A stretch of 64,000 bases of DNA, taken from assembly GCF_009647605.1 (NCBI RefSeq), contig NZ_WJIF01000002.1, positions 574,998-638,997 of the forward strand, given 5' to 3'. The stretch comes from Agromyces agglutinans (GTDB taxonomy: Bacteria > Actinomycetota > Actinomycetes > Actinomycetales > Microbacteriaceae). Below the pieces are notes generated by a model. The model worked only from the letters and a program-made list of their open reading frames with translations. It had not been told where the DNA came from and did not search any database. Positions 57,540-64,000 of this stretch are shown piece by piece. How positions within the stretch are numbered: position 1 is the first letter of the stretch; the number at the start of each line of letters is the position of its first letter. Position numbers and translations under genes: made by a program.

Positions 57540-58540
57540 TGTCGCACACCGATTCCCCGGGCATCCGGGATGCCGAACCCCTCACCCCGCTCTCGGCGGC
57601 GGGTGCCGGAACGGTGCCGTTGGTCGGCGCCGACCTGGCCGGCGATCCGTCGGCGGTGGGCGGGCGGTCCTCCCGCGAGCAGCGCCGGCGTCGCCGGGGC
57701 GACGGGGCGCCCAAGGCGAAGAAGTCCGCGAAGGACTGGATCTGGCTCGCCGCGGCGATCCTGTTCGGCCTCCTCGTGGCCGTGCCGTTCATTCTCATCC
57801 TCATCAACTCGTTCAAGTCGCCCGAGGACTACAACACGTCGGGCCCGCTGCTGCTGCCGAAGGAGCTCTACTTCGACGGCATCGTGAACTTCTGGAACCG
57901 CGTCGACTTCCCGGAGAAGCTCTGGAACAGCTTCATCATCTCGGGCTCGGTCGCCGTGCTCGCGGTGGCGCTGTCGGTGCTGAACGCGTACGCGCTCGGC
58001 ATCGGGCGGGTGAAGTACCGCACCGGCATCCTGCTGCTGTTCCTGCTCGCCGACCTGATCCCGCAGGAGGCGCTGCTGTTCCCGCTGTACTACATGTTCA
58101 AGTCGGTGGGCCTCTACGATACGCAGCTCGCGATCATCATCATCTTCACGGTGATCCAGGCGGCGTTCGGCACGTACCTGCTCTCGAGCGTGTTCGGCAC
58201 GTTCCCGAAGGAGGTGCTCGAGGCGGCGGCGCTCGACGGCGCGGGCCGGCTGCGCACCCTCGTGAAGGTGGTGCTGCCGATCAGCAAGGGCACGCTGTCG
58301 GTGCTGCTCATCTTCTTCTTCATCTGGACGTGGAACGAGTTCCTCATCCCGCTGAGCTTCCTCGTCTCGAACGACAATCAGACGGTTCCGGTCGCGATCA
58401 CCACGCTGCAGGGCGACCGGCTGATGGATGTCACGACGACGAGCGCTTCGGCGCTGCTCGGCGTCATCCCGACGCTGATCTTCTTCCTCATCTTCCAACG
58501 CACGCTCACGCGCGGCATCACCGCCGGCGCGGTCAAGTAG
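57539..58540 (+). CDS. Sugar ABC transporter permease, MalG-type (GH31 locus)
   Basis: A 333-residue permease. A ~70-residue cytoplasmic N-terminus with a basic stretch (REQRRRRRGDGAPKAKKSAK) precedes six membrane segments (WIWLAAAILFGLLVAVPFILILINSFKSPEDY first); EAA loop LEAAALDGAGRLRTLVKVVLPISKGTL. As in the GH127 locus, no ATPase gene is present. Confidence 0.93.
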   Translation: MSHTDSPGIRDAEPLTPLSAAGAGTVPLVGADLAGDPSAVGGRSSREQRRRRRGDGAPKAKKSAKDWIWLAAAILFGLLVAVPFILILINSFKSPEDYNTSGPLLLPKELYFDGIVNFWNRVDFPEKLWNSFIISGSVAVLAVALSVLNAYALGIGRVKYRTGILLLFLLADLIPQEALLFPLYYMFKSVGLYDTQLAIIIIFTVIQAAFGTYLLSSVFGTFPKEVLEAAALDGAGRLRTLVKVVLPISKGTLSVLLIFFFIWTWNEFLIPLSFLVSNDNQTVPVAITTLQGDRLMDVTTTSASALLGVIPTLIFFLIFQRTLTRGITAGAVK

Positions 58541-58603
58541 CCGACGTCTCGCACCGAGGCGGATGCCGCAGCGACGGCCCGCTCGAAAGGAACCACCCCT
58601 CCC

Positions 58604-60868
58604 ATGAAGTTCACCGACGGGTTCTGGCAGATCCGGCCCGGCATCGAACCGCTGTACGCCCGTGAGGCGTACGACATCCAGGCCGACGGCGAGCACCGGC
58701 TCCAGGTCTTCGCGACGACCGGTGTCATCGCCAAGCGCGGCGACACGCTGAACCGGCCGCTGCTGACGGTGACGCTCTCCTCGCCGCTGCCCGACGTCAT
58801 CGGCGTGCGCATCGAGCACCACTCGGGCGGCCCCCGACCGCAGGGCTTCGACCTCGTCGGCGCCGAGGACGGTCACGGCGTGGTCGTCGTCGACGAGACG
58901 GGCGGGTCGCTCACCTCGGGCCGGGTGTCGGCGCGGGTGGCGCAGGGCGCCCCGTTCGGCCTGTCGTTCGAGGCGGAGGGTCGCACGATCGCGACCGCGG
59001 GCGACAAGTCCATCGCGAACATGCGCGTTCGTCCCGACGCCCAACTCGACGGCGTGCCCGTGGGCAACGCCCGCGGCGGCACGGCTCGCGCCGCGGCATC
59101 CGCGTACACGTTGCAGCAGCTCTCGCTGGGCGTCGGCGAGCTCGTGTACGGGCTCGGCGAGCGGTTCGGGCCGCTCGTGAAGAACGGCCAGACCGTCGAC
59201 ATCTGGAACGCCGACGGCGGCACCTCGTCGGAGCAGGCGTACAAGAACGTGCCCTTCCACCTGACGAACCGCGGCTACGGCGTGCTCGTGAACGACACCG
59301 GCCACGTGTCGTACGAGGTCGGCTCGGAGGCGGTCGAGCGCGTGCAGTTCTCGGTCGCCGGCGAGTCGCTCGAGTACTTCGTGATCTACGGCGGCACTCC
59401 GGCCGGCGTGCTCGAGCGCTACACCGAGCTCGTCGGCCGCCCGGCGCGCGTGCCGGCCTGGTCGTACGGGCTGTGGCTGTCGACCTCGTTCACGACCGAC
59501 TACGACGAGGCGACGGTGACGCGCTTCGTCGACGAGATGGCCGCGCGCGAGCTGCCGGTCAGCGTGTTCCACTTCGACTGCTTCTGGATGCGCGAGTTCA
59601 ACTGGTGCGACTTCGAGTGGGACCCGCGCACGTTCCCCGATCCCGACGGCATGCTCGCGCGCCTGCACGAGAAGGGCCTGCGCGTCTGCGTCTGGCTGAA
59701 TCCGTACATCGGCCAGCGGTCGAAGCTCTTCGCCGAGGCGGCCGAGCGCGGCTACCTCGTGAAGCGCCCCGACGGCTCGGTCTGGCAGTGGGACCTCTGG
59801 CAGGCCGGCATGGGCCTCGTCGACTTCACGAATCCGGATGCCACGCGCTGGTATCAGGACCACCTGCGACGGCTCGTGGCGCAGGGCGTCGACTGCTTCA
59901 AGACCGACTTCGGCGAGCGGATCCCGCTCGAGGTCGAGTACTTCGACGGCTCGGCGCCCGACCGCATGCACAACCGCTACACGCAGCTCTACAACGAGGC
60001 CGTGTTCGAGGTGCTCGAGCAGGAGCGCGGCGAGGGGGAGGCGGTGCTCTTCGCACGGTCGGCGACGACGGGCGGCCAGCGGCTGCCCGTGCACTGGGGC
60101 GGCGACTCGACCTCGACGTACGAGTCGATGGCCGAGACGCTCCGCGGCGGGCTGTCGCTCGCGCTGTCGGGCTTCTCGTTCTGGAGCCACGACATCGGCG
60201 GCTTCGAGGGCACGCCGGATGCCGGGGTGTTCAAGCGCTGGGTCGCGTTCGGCCTGCTCGGCACGCACTCGCGCTTCCACGGCTCGGGCTCGTACCGGGT
60301 GCCGTGGGCGTTCGACGAGGAGGCCGTCGAGGTGACGCGCGTCTTCACGAAGCTGAAGCTCTCGCTGATGCCCTACCTCTACCAGCAGGGGCTCGACGCG
60401 TCGGCGACCGGCATCCCGGTGATGCGGCCGATGGCGCTCGAGTTCCCCGACGACCCGGGTGCGGCGTACCTCGACCGGCAGTACCTGCTCGGCCCGTCGC
60501 TGCTGGTGGCGCCCGTGTTCAGCGAGTCGGGCGAGGTCGACGTCTACCTGCCGTCCGGCCGGTGGACGAACTGGTGGACGGGCGACGTCGTCGACTCGCA
60601 GGGCACGTGGCGCCGCGAGCGGCACGGGTTCGACACCGTGCCCCTGTACGTGCGCGAGGGCGCGGTGCTGCCGATCGGGGCCGACGAGACGCGCCCCGAT
60701 TCCGACTACTTCGAGCGGCTCACGATCCGCGTGTACCCGGGGGCGACGGATGCCTCGGGCGCCACGGTGACCGCTCCCGACGGGCGGTCGGCACGGTTCA
60801 CCGTGTCGGGGGGAACCGTCTCCGCCGACGGCGACGCGGGCGACTCGTGGGGGTTCGAGTTCGCCTGA
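58604..60868 (+). CDS. Alpha-xylosidase, glycoside hydrolase family 31 (YicI-like)
   Basis: A 754-residue cytoplasmic GH31 enzyme, near the 772 of E. coli YicI. N-terminal beta-sandwich (MKFTDGFWQIRPGIEPLYAREAYDI is typical of YicI-type proteins), then the barrel with FHFDCFWMREFNWCDFEWDPRTFPDPDGML, nucleophile Asp435 in CFKTDFGERIP, general acid Asp501 in HWGGDSTSTYESM, and FWSHDIGGFEG. The FDCFWM and KTDFGE segments separate alpha-xylosidases from alpha-glucosidases. It removes alpha-xylosyl residues from imported xyloglucan fragments. GAAAGGAACC precedes ATG 58604; a terminator follows. Confidence 0.94.
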   Translation: MKFTDGFWQIRPGIEPLYAREAYDIQADGEHRLQVFATTGVIAKRGDTLNRPLLTVTLSSPLPDVIGVRIEHHSGGPRPQGFDLVGAEDGHGVVVVDETGGSLTSGRVSARVAQGAPFGLSFEAEGRTIATAGDKSIANMRVRPDAQLDGVPVGNARGGTARAAASAYTLQQLSLGVGELVYGLGERFGPLVKNGQTVDIWNADGGTSSEQAYKNVPFHLTNRGYGVLVNDTGHVSYEVGSEAVERVQFSVAGESLEYFVIYGGTPAGVLERYTELVGRPARVPAWSYGLWLSTSFTTDYDEATVTRFVDEMAARELPVSVFHFDCFWMREFNWCDFEWDPRTFPDPDGMLARLHEKGLRVCVWLNPYIGQRSKLFAEAAERGYLVKRPDGSVWQWDLWQAGMGLVDFTNPDATRWYQDHLRRLVAQGVDCFKTDFGERIPLEVEYFDGSAPDRMHNRYTQLYNEAVFEVLEQERGEGEAVLFARSATTGGQRLPVHWGGDSTSTYESMAETLRGGLSLALSGFSFWSHDIGGFEGTPDAGVFKRWVAFGLLGTHSRFHGSGSYRVPWAFDEEAVEVTRVFTKLKLSLMPYLYQQGLDASATGIPVMRPMALEFPDDPGAAYLDRQYLLGPSLLVAPVFSESGEVDVYLPSGRWTNWWTGDVVDSQGTWRRERHGFDTVPLYVREGAVLPIGADETRPDSDYFERLTIRVYPGATDASGATVTAPDGRSARFTVSGGTVSADGDAGDSWGFEFA

Positions 60869-60887
60869 CCGTGTCGTCGGCACGGGT

Positions 60888-60919
60888 GGGCGCCCGGTGG
60901 CTTCGGCCGCCGGGCGCCC
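60888..60919 (+). terminator. Strong terminator hairpin
   Basis: GGGCGCCCGGTGGC-TTCG-GCCGCCGGGCGCCC: 14-bp stem with one G-T pair and a TTCG loop, 20 bases after the xylosidase stop and before the convergent merR gene. Confidence 0.88.
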
Positions 60920-60952
60920 ATTCCGTGGTGCGAGCCGGGCCGGGCGCCGGGA

Positions 60953-61345
60953 TCAGTCGGGACGGTCGCCGGCGGCTTCCGCGAGCACGACGGCGTGCTC
61001 GGTGCGCGCGAGGTAGTCGCGGATGGTGTCGCGGCTGCGCGAGAGGCAGGCGATGCGCTCCTCGATGCCGGCGAGCTCGGCGGCGAGCCGCTCGGCCACC
61101 GCGCGGGGGCAGCTCGGCCGGGCTTCGGCGACCGCGTCCTCGAGGTTCATGACCTCCTTCACGAGCTTCGTCGGCAGGCCCGACTGGATGAGCCCGGCGA
61201 TGCGCGCGACGCGATCGACATCGTCGTCCGCGTACGACCGGTAGCCGTTCGCCTGGCGGCTGGGGGCGATGAGCCCCTGCTGCTCGTAGTAGCGGACGAG
61301 CCGGGTGGAGATCCCGGCGTCGCGGGCCAGTTCACCGATGCGCAT
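60953..61345 (-). CDS. MerR family transcriptional regulator
   Basis: A 130-residue regulator: MRIGELARDAGISTRLVRYYEQQGLIAPSRQANGYRSYADDDVDRVARIAGLIQSGLPTKLVKEVM is the MerR winged HTH; a short coiled coil (AERLAAELAGIEERIACLSRSRDTIRDYL) follows. Only two Cys are present, at CPRAV and ACLSR, and no metal-binding loop is evident, so it is more likely a drug- or stress-sensing type. Divergent from the MFS gene, whose promoter has a long spacer with a palindrome, as MerR activators require. Confidence 0.9.
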   Translation of the reverse strand: MRIGELARDAGISTRLVRYYEQQGLIAPSRQANGYRSYADDDVDRVARIAGLIQSGLPTKLVKEVMNLEDAVAEARPSCPRAVAERLAAELAGIEERIACLSRSRDTIRDYLARTEHAVVLAEAAGDRPD

Positions 61346-61375
61346 GCGTGCTCCGATCGGAAGTCGCGAGAGACC

Positions 61376-61407
61376 TTGACATTGACACCAATGTCAAAGT
61401 TTAGCGT
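61376..61407 (+). promoter_or_regulatory. MerR-controlled promoter of the MFS gene
   Basis: TTGACA (61376-61381) and TAGCGT (61402-61407) are separated by 20 bases, longer than the usual 17-18. A perfect palindrome TTGACATTG-ACAC-CAATGTCAA spans 61376-61397 and covers the spacer. TAGCGT ends 7 bases before ATG 61415, a leaderless layout. Confidence 0.75.
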
Positions 61408-61414
61408 CGGAAGC

Positions 61415-62713
61415 ATGGACGACACCACCCGTTCCACCGCGCCGGCTCCCACCGCTTCGCCGGCCCCCACCGCTTCCCCGGTCGCCGTGCCGACACGGGC
61501 CGCCCGCCTGCCCTGGCCATCGCTGCTCGTGCTCGGCGGCGCCGCCTTCACCATGGTGACCGCGGAGATGCTGCCCACCGCCGTGCTGCCGCAGATGAGC
61601 GCCGGCCTCCGCGTCAGCGAGGCCGAGACGGGCCTGCTCGTCTCGATCTGGGCCGCCATCGTCGTGGTCGGCAGCATCCCGCTCATGCGCCTCACCCGGC
61701 GGGCGGATCGCCGCGCCGTCATCGCCTGGAGCCTCGTCGCCCTAGCCGCGTCGTCGGCGCTCACGGCGGTCGCGCCCGCCTACGAGTTCGTCGTCGGCGC
61801 CCGCGTCTTCGGCGCGCTCGCGGTCGGGCTGCTGTGGGCGACGACCAACGCCCACACCGCCGACCTCGTGCCCGACGACGCGCTCGCGCGCGCCGTCGCC
61901 GTCGTGCTCGGCGGCGCCACGCTCGGCACCGTGCTCGGCACCCCGATTGCGAGCCTCGTCGCGGACGCGGTCGGCTGGCGTACCGTGTTCGCCGGGCTCG
62001 CGGTGCTCGGGCTGGTCGCCGCGCTGCTGGTCGCGACCGTCGTGCGCCGGTCGACGGGCGGCGCAGCCGACGAGGCTCCGGATGCCTCGGGCGCGGCACC
62101 GACCGCGGGCCCGCGGGCGACAAGGGGAGCGCAGCGTCCGCACCTGGGCCCGCGCATGCGGGCGATGATCGCGGTGCTCGGACTCGTCGCCCTGCTGCTC
62201 GTCGGCCACTACGGCGTCTACACGTTCGTGACCCGGCTCGTCGAGGTGCCGGCCGCCGGAGTGCCGGGCGGAGTGGGGGCGATGCTCCTCGCCTTCGGCA
62301 TCGCCTCGGCGGTCGGCGTGGGCCTCGCCGGCCGGTTCGGTGCGCGCACCGGGCGCGCGCTCCTCGTGAGCGCGATCGGCACGGGCGTCGCCGTCGCGGC
62401 CCTCGCGGTGGTCGACACCCACCCCGTGGTCGGCGTCATCGTGGTCGTGGCGTGGGGCGTGGCATCCGGTGCGCTGCCGCCGCTCGCGCAGACGCTCGTC
62501 CTGCGCCTTGCCGGCCCCGAGGGCCGCGGGCTCGCGTCGGCGCTCATCCCGGTCGTGTTCAACCTCGGCATCGCGATCGGCGCGGCCGCGGCGGCGGGGC
62601 TCGTCGCCGGCGTGGGCGTGAGCGCCGTTCCGCTCGCGGGCGCCGCCGTCATCGGGGCATCCGTCGTCGGCTTGGCGCTCGCCGTGCGCATGCCGGATCG
62701 CACCTCGAACTGA
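61415..62713 (+). CDS. MFS transporter (probable drug/sugar efflux)
   Basis: A 432-residue twelve-span transporter. An Ala/Pro/Thr-rich N-terminus (APAPTASPAPTASPVAVP) is followed by LLVLGGAAFTMVTAEMLPTAVLPQMSAGLRVSEAETGLLVSIWAAIVVVGSIPLMRLTRRADRR, the DHA1-type start with TAEMLPTAVLP, and a long linker between halves. It resembles AraJ/arabinose-efflux permeases. Control by the divergent MerR protein suggests efflux of its inducer. The start is fixed by the -10 box at 61402. Confidence 0.9.
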   Translation: MDDTTRSTAPAPTASPAPTASPVAVPTRAARLPWPSLLVLGGAAFTMVTAEMLPTAVLPQMSAGLRVSEAETGLLVSIWAAIVVVGSIPLMRLTRRADRRAVIAWSLVALAASSALTAVAPAYEFVVGARVFGALAVGLLWATTNAHTADLVPDDALARAVAVVLGGATLGTVLGTPIASLVADAVGWRTVFAGLAVLGLVAALLVATVVRRSTGGAADEAPDASGAAPTAGPRATRGAQRPHLGPRMRAMIAVLGLVALLLVGHYGVYTFVTRLVEVPAAGVPGGVGAMLLAFGIASAVGVGLAGRFGARTGRALLVSAIGTGVAVAALAVVDTHPVVGVIVVVAWGVASGALPPLAQTLVLRLAGPEGRGLASALIPVVFNLGIAIGAAAAAGLVAGVGVSAVPLAGAAVIGASVVGLALAVRMPDRTSN

Positions 62714-62812
62714 ACGTGGCGAGAACCTTGCGGACACTGTCTCGATTGCCGCTCACTCTGGCGCCCGGTTTGCGTTGAACCTAGTGGAGCGAACGAAAGG
62801 AACACCTCGCAC

Positions 62813-63814
62813 ATGACCACTCGCATCGCCATCAACGGCTTCGGCCGCATCGGCCGCAACGTCCTCCGCGCCATCGTCGAGCGCGACGCCGACTTCGAGG
62901 TCGTCGCCGTGAACGACCTGACCGAGCCCGCCGCGCTCGCGCGCCTGTTGAAGTACGACACCGCGGGGGGCCGCTTCGGCCACCCCGTCGAGGTCGACGG
63001 CGACACGCTCGTCGTCGCCGGCCGCCGCGTCAAGGTGCTCGCCGAGCGCGACCCCGCGAAGCTCCCCTGGGGCGACCTCGACGTCGAGCTCGTGCTCGAG
63101 TCGACCGGTCGCTTCACCGACGCAGAGGCCGCCAAGGCGCACCTCGCGGCCGGCGCGAAGAAGGTCCTCGTGAGCGCACCCTCGAAGGGCGCCGACGTGA
63201 CCCTCGCCTACGGCGTCAACACCGAGGCGTACGACGCCGCCGCGCACACGATCGTCTCGAACGCGTCGTGCACCACGAACGCCCTCGCGCCGCTCGCGAA
63301 GGTGCTCGACGACCTCGCCGGCATCGAGCACGGCTTCATGACGACCGTGCACGCCTACACGCAGGACCAAAACCTGCAGGACGCCCCGCACAGCGACCCC
63401 CGTCGCGCCCGCGCAGCTGCCGAGAACATCGTGCCGAGCTCGACCGGCGCCGCGAAGGCGATCGGCCTCGTGCTGCCCGGCCTCGACGGCAAGCTCGACG
63501 GCGACGCCATGCGCGTGCCCATCCCCGTCGGCTCGATCGTCGAGCTGAACACGACCGTCGCGCGCGAGGTCACCCGCGACGAGGTGCTCGCGGCGTACCG
63601 CGCGGCGGCCGAAGGCCCCCTCGCCGGCGTGCTCGAATATTCCGAGGAGCCGCTCGTGTCGAGCGACATCGTCGGCAACCCGCACTCGTCGATCTTCGAC
63701 GCCGAACTCACCCGCGTCGGTGGCAAGCACGTCAAGGTCGTCGCCTGGTACGACAACGAGTGGGGCTTCTCGAACCGCGTCATCGACTCGCTGGGGCTGC
63801 TCGCCAAGGGCTGA
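62813..63814 (+). CDS. gap: Glyceraldehyde-3-phosphate dehydrogenase, type I
   Basis: A 333-residue glycolytic enzyme. NAD-binding start TTRIAINGFGRIGRNVLRAI, catalytic Cys153 in SNASCTTNALAPL, MTTVHAYTQDQNLQDAPHSDPRRARAAAENIVPSSTGAAKAIGLVLP, and VAWYDNEWGFSNRVID. It converts glyceraldehyde-3-phosphate to 1,3-bisphosphoglycerate. GAAAGGAAC precedes ATG 62813. A long hairpin after the stop separates it from the next gene, so pgk does not follow directly; that is common only where gap lies apart from pgk-tpiA, so the next gene is worth checking. Confidence 0.97.
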   Translation: MTTRIAINGFGRIGRNVLRAIVERDADFEVVAVNDLTEPAALARLLKYDTAGGRFGHPVEVDGDTLVVAGRRVKVLAERDPAKLPWGDLDVELVLESTGRFTDAEAAKAHLAAGAKKVLVSAPSKGADVTLAYGVNTEAYDAAAHTIVSNASCTTNALAPLAKVLDDLAGIEHGFMTTVHAYTQDQNLQDAPHSDPRRARAAAENIVPSSTGAAKAIGLVLPGLDGKLDGDAMRVPIPVGSIVELNTTVAREVTRDEVLAAYRAAAEGPLAGVLEYSEEPLVSSDIVGNPHSSIFDAELTRVGGKHVKVVAWYDNEWGFSNRVIDSLGLLAKG

Positions 63815-63831
63815 TCCCGCACCGGATGCGC

Positions 63832-63872
63832 CGCCGCGCCGGCGAGGGAGTGGAGCCCTCGCCGGCGCGGCG
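63832..63872 (+). terminator. Terminator hairpin of gap
   Basis: A perfect 17-bp stem (CGCCGCGCCGGCGAGGG with its complement at 63856-63872) around the loop AGTGGAG, 18 bases after the stop. Its right arm overlaps the first copy of a 38-base direct repeat. Confidence 0.88.
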
Positions 63873-63948
63873 TCGTCGTTCCAAACCGTCGTTCCGCGCC
63901 GGGTCGTCTCGCGCGGCGTCGTCGTTCCAAACCGTCGTTCCGCGCCGG
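63865..63948. repeat. Perfect 38-base direct repeat, two copies
   Basis: 63865-63902 and 63911-63948 are identical (GCGCGGCGTCGTCGTTCCAA at the start, ...CCGTCGTTCCGCGCCGG at the end), separated by GTCGTCTC. The second copy abuts a -10 box. Confidence 0.9.
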
Positions 63949-63954
63949 TATCGT
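63949..63954 (+). promoter_or_regulatory. Putative -10 box (TATCGT), leaderless promoter
   Basis: TATCGT ends 6 bases before GTG 63961; the upstream -35 region is inside the direct repeat. Confidence 0.45.
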
Positions 63955-63960
63955 CGTCGG

Positions 63961-64000
63961 GTGCAGACCTTCACCGCCCGCGACGGCCGGACCATCGCCC
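63961..64000 (+). CDS. Start of a further gene, cut by the window edge
   Basis: GTG 63961 opens VQTFTARDGRTIA and runs to the edge. The Asp-Gly-Arg-x-(I/L) phrase is common at the start of alpha/beta hydrolases, but thirteen residues are too few for a family call. A leaderless promoter supports the start. Confidence 0.45.
   Translation, partial: MQTFTARDGRTIA

Noticed and set aside
57434..60883. A minus-strand open frame of more than 1100 codons opposite the GH31 gene
   Set aside because: Arg/Val/Glu-rich shadow of the alpha-xylosidase gene with no recognisable domain.
1..64000. tRNA, rRNA, riboswitch or insertion sequence
   Set aside because: I looked for cloverleaf-like GGTTCGA regions, 16S/23S core words, TPP or cobalamin boxes and transposase motifs (DDE) and found none I could support.

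Overview
The window reads as ordinary chromosome of a high-GC actinobacterium. Base composition is very high in G+C, codons end almost always in G or C, and two F420/FMN-type LLM-family oxidoreductases, a GlxA-family regulator, a sortase-E-type LAETG surface protein and sugar ABC transporters lacking their own ATPase are present. My inference is Micrococcales, most likely Microbacteriaceae (Agromyces-like). I see no rRNA, tRNA, CRISPR array, transposase, integrase or prophage gene.

Layout. 0-5.2 kb: the start of an Mrp antiporter subunit A (cut by the left edge), a divergent AAA ATPase, a sulfurtransferase, a methyltransferase with a repeat-built acidic tail, and an FKBP lipoprotein. 5.2-7.9 kb: an EcfT + fused EcfA1A2 module with a DtxR/IdeR-like iron box and no substrate-binding subunit nearby. 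8-17 kb: glycosyltransferase, hexapeptide protein, LLM oxidoreductases, DUF4407 protein, FAD oxidoreductase, baeRF-type protein. 17-22.2 kb: a small HTH protein behind a coupled leader ORF, a glutaredoxin-like protein, a RecB-like nuclease/SF1 helicase and an MmcQ/YjbR protein. 22.2-26.6 kb: TetR regulator divergent from an agmatine-deiminase-family gene plus amidase, with a perfect palindrome between them, then an SDR gene. 26.6-32.4 kb: HNH protein, DUF2207 protein, molybdopterin oxidoreductase, quinone-oxidoreductase-type dehydrogenase, and a two-component pair whose kinase carries a frameshift (32.3-34.2 kb). 34.4-41.5 kb: membrane proteins, a YbdK-like ligase/TspO-like/hydrolase operon, a FUSC protein, a MarR-3-hydroxyacyl-CoA dehydrogenase operon and a 5'-3' exonuclease. 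41.5-44.2 kb: BCCT transporter and a small membrane protein behind a cysteine-containing leader peptide.

44.2-60.9 kb is the clearest functional region. It holds two plant-polysaccharide utilisation loci: LacI / SBP-permease-permease / GH127 (arabinose-containing oligosaccharides) and LacI / SBP-permease-permease / GH31 alpha-xylosidase (xyloglucan-type oligosaccharides). Each has its own palindromic operator and neither has an ATPase gene, so both probably use a shared MsiK-like ATPase encoded elsewhere. Between them lie an octamer repeat array, a sortase-anchored surface protein, a VOC protein and a GlxA-family regulator. 60.9-64 kb: MerR regulator with a divergent MFS exporter, then gap (glyceraldehyde-3-phosphate dehydrogenase) and the first codons of a further gene.

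Two things recur across the window. Many genes start 6-8 bases after a -10 box of the form TAGGCT/TAGGGT/TACCGT/TAGCGT and have no Shine-Dalgarno sequence, which fits leaderless mRNAs. The word GGATGCC/GGCATCC is strongly over-used, even where it forces otherwise rare codons (GAT, GCA). The most unusual items are the leader peptides at 43925-43951 and 17109-17156, the iron box on the ECF module, a dispersed inverted-repeat family (2705-2793 and 44021-44100), and the 15-unit octamer array at 50705-50824.
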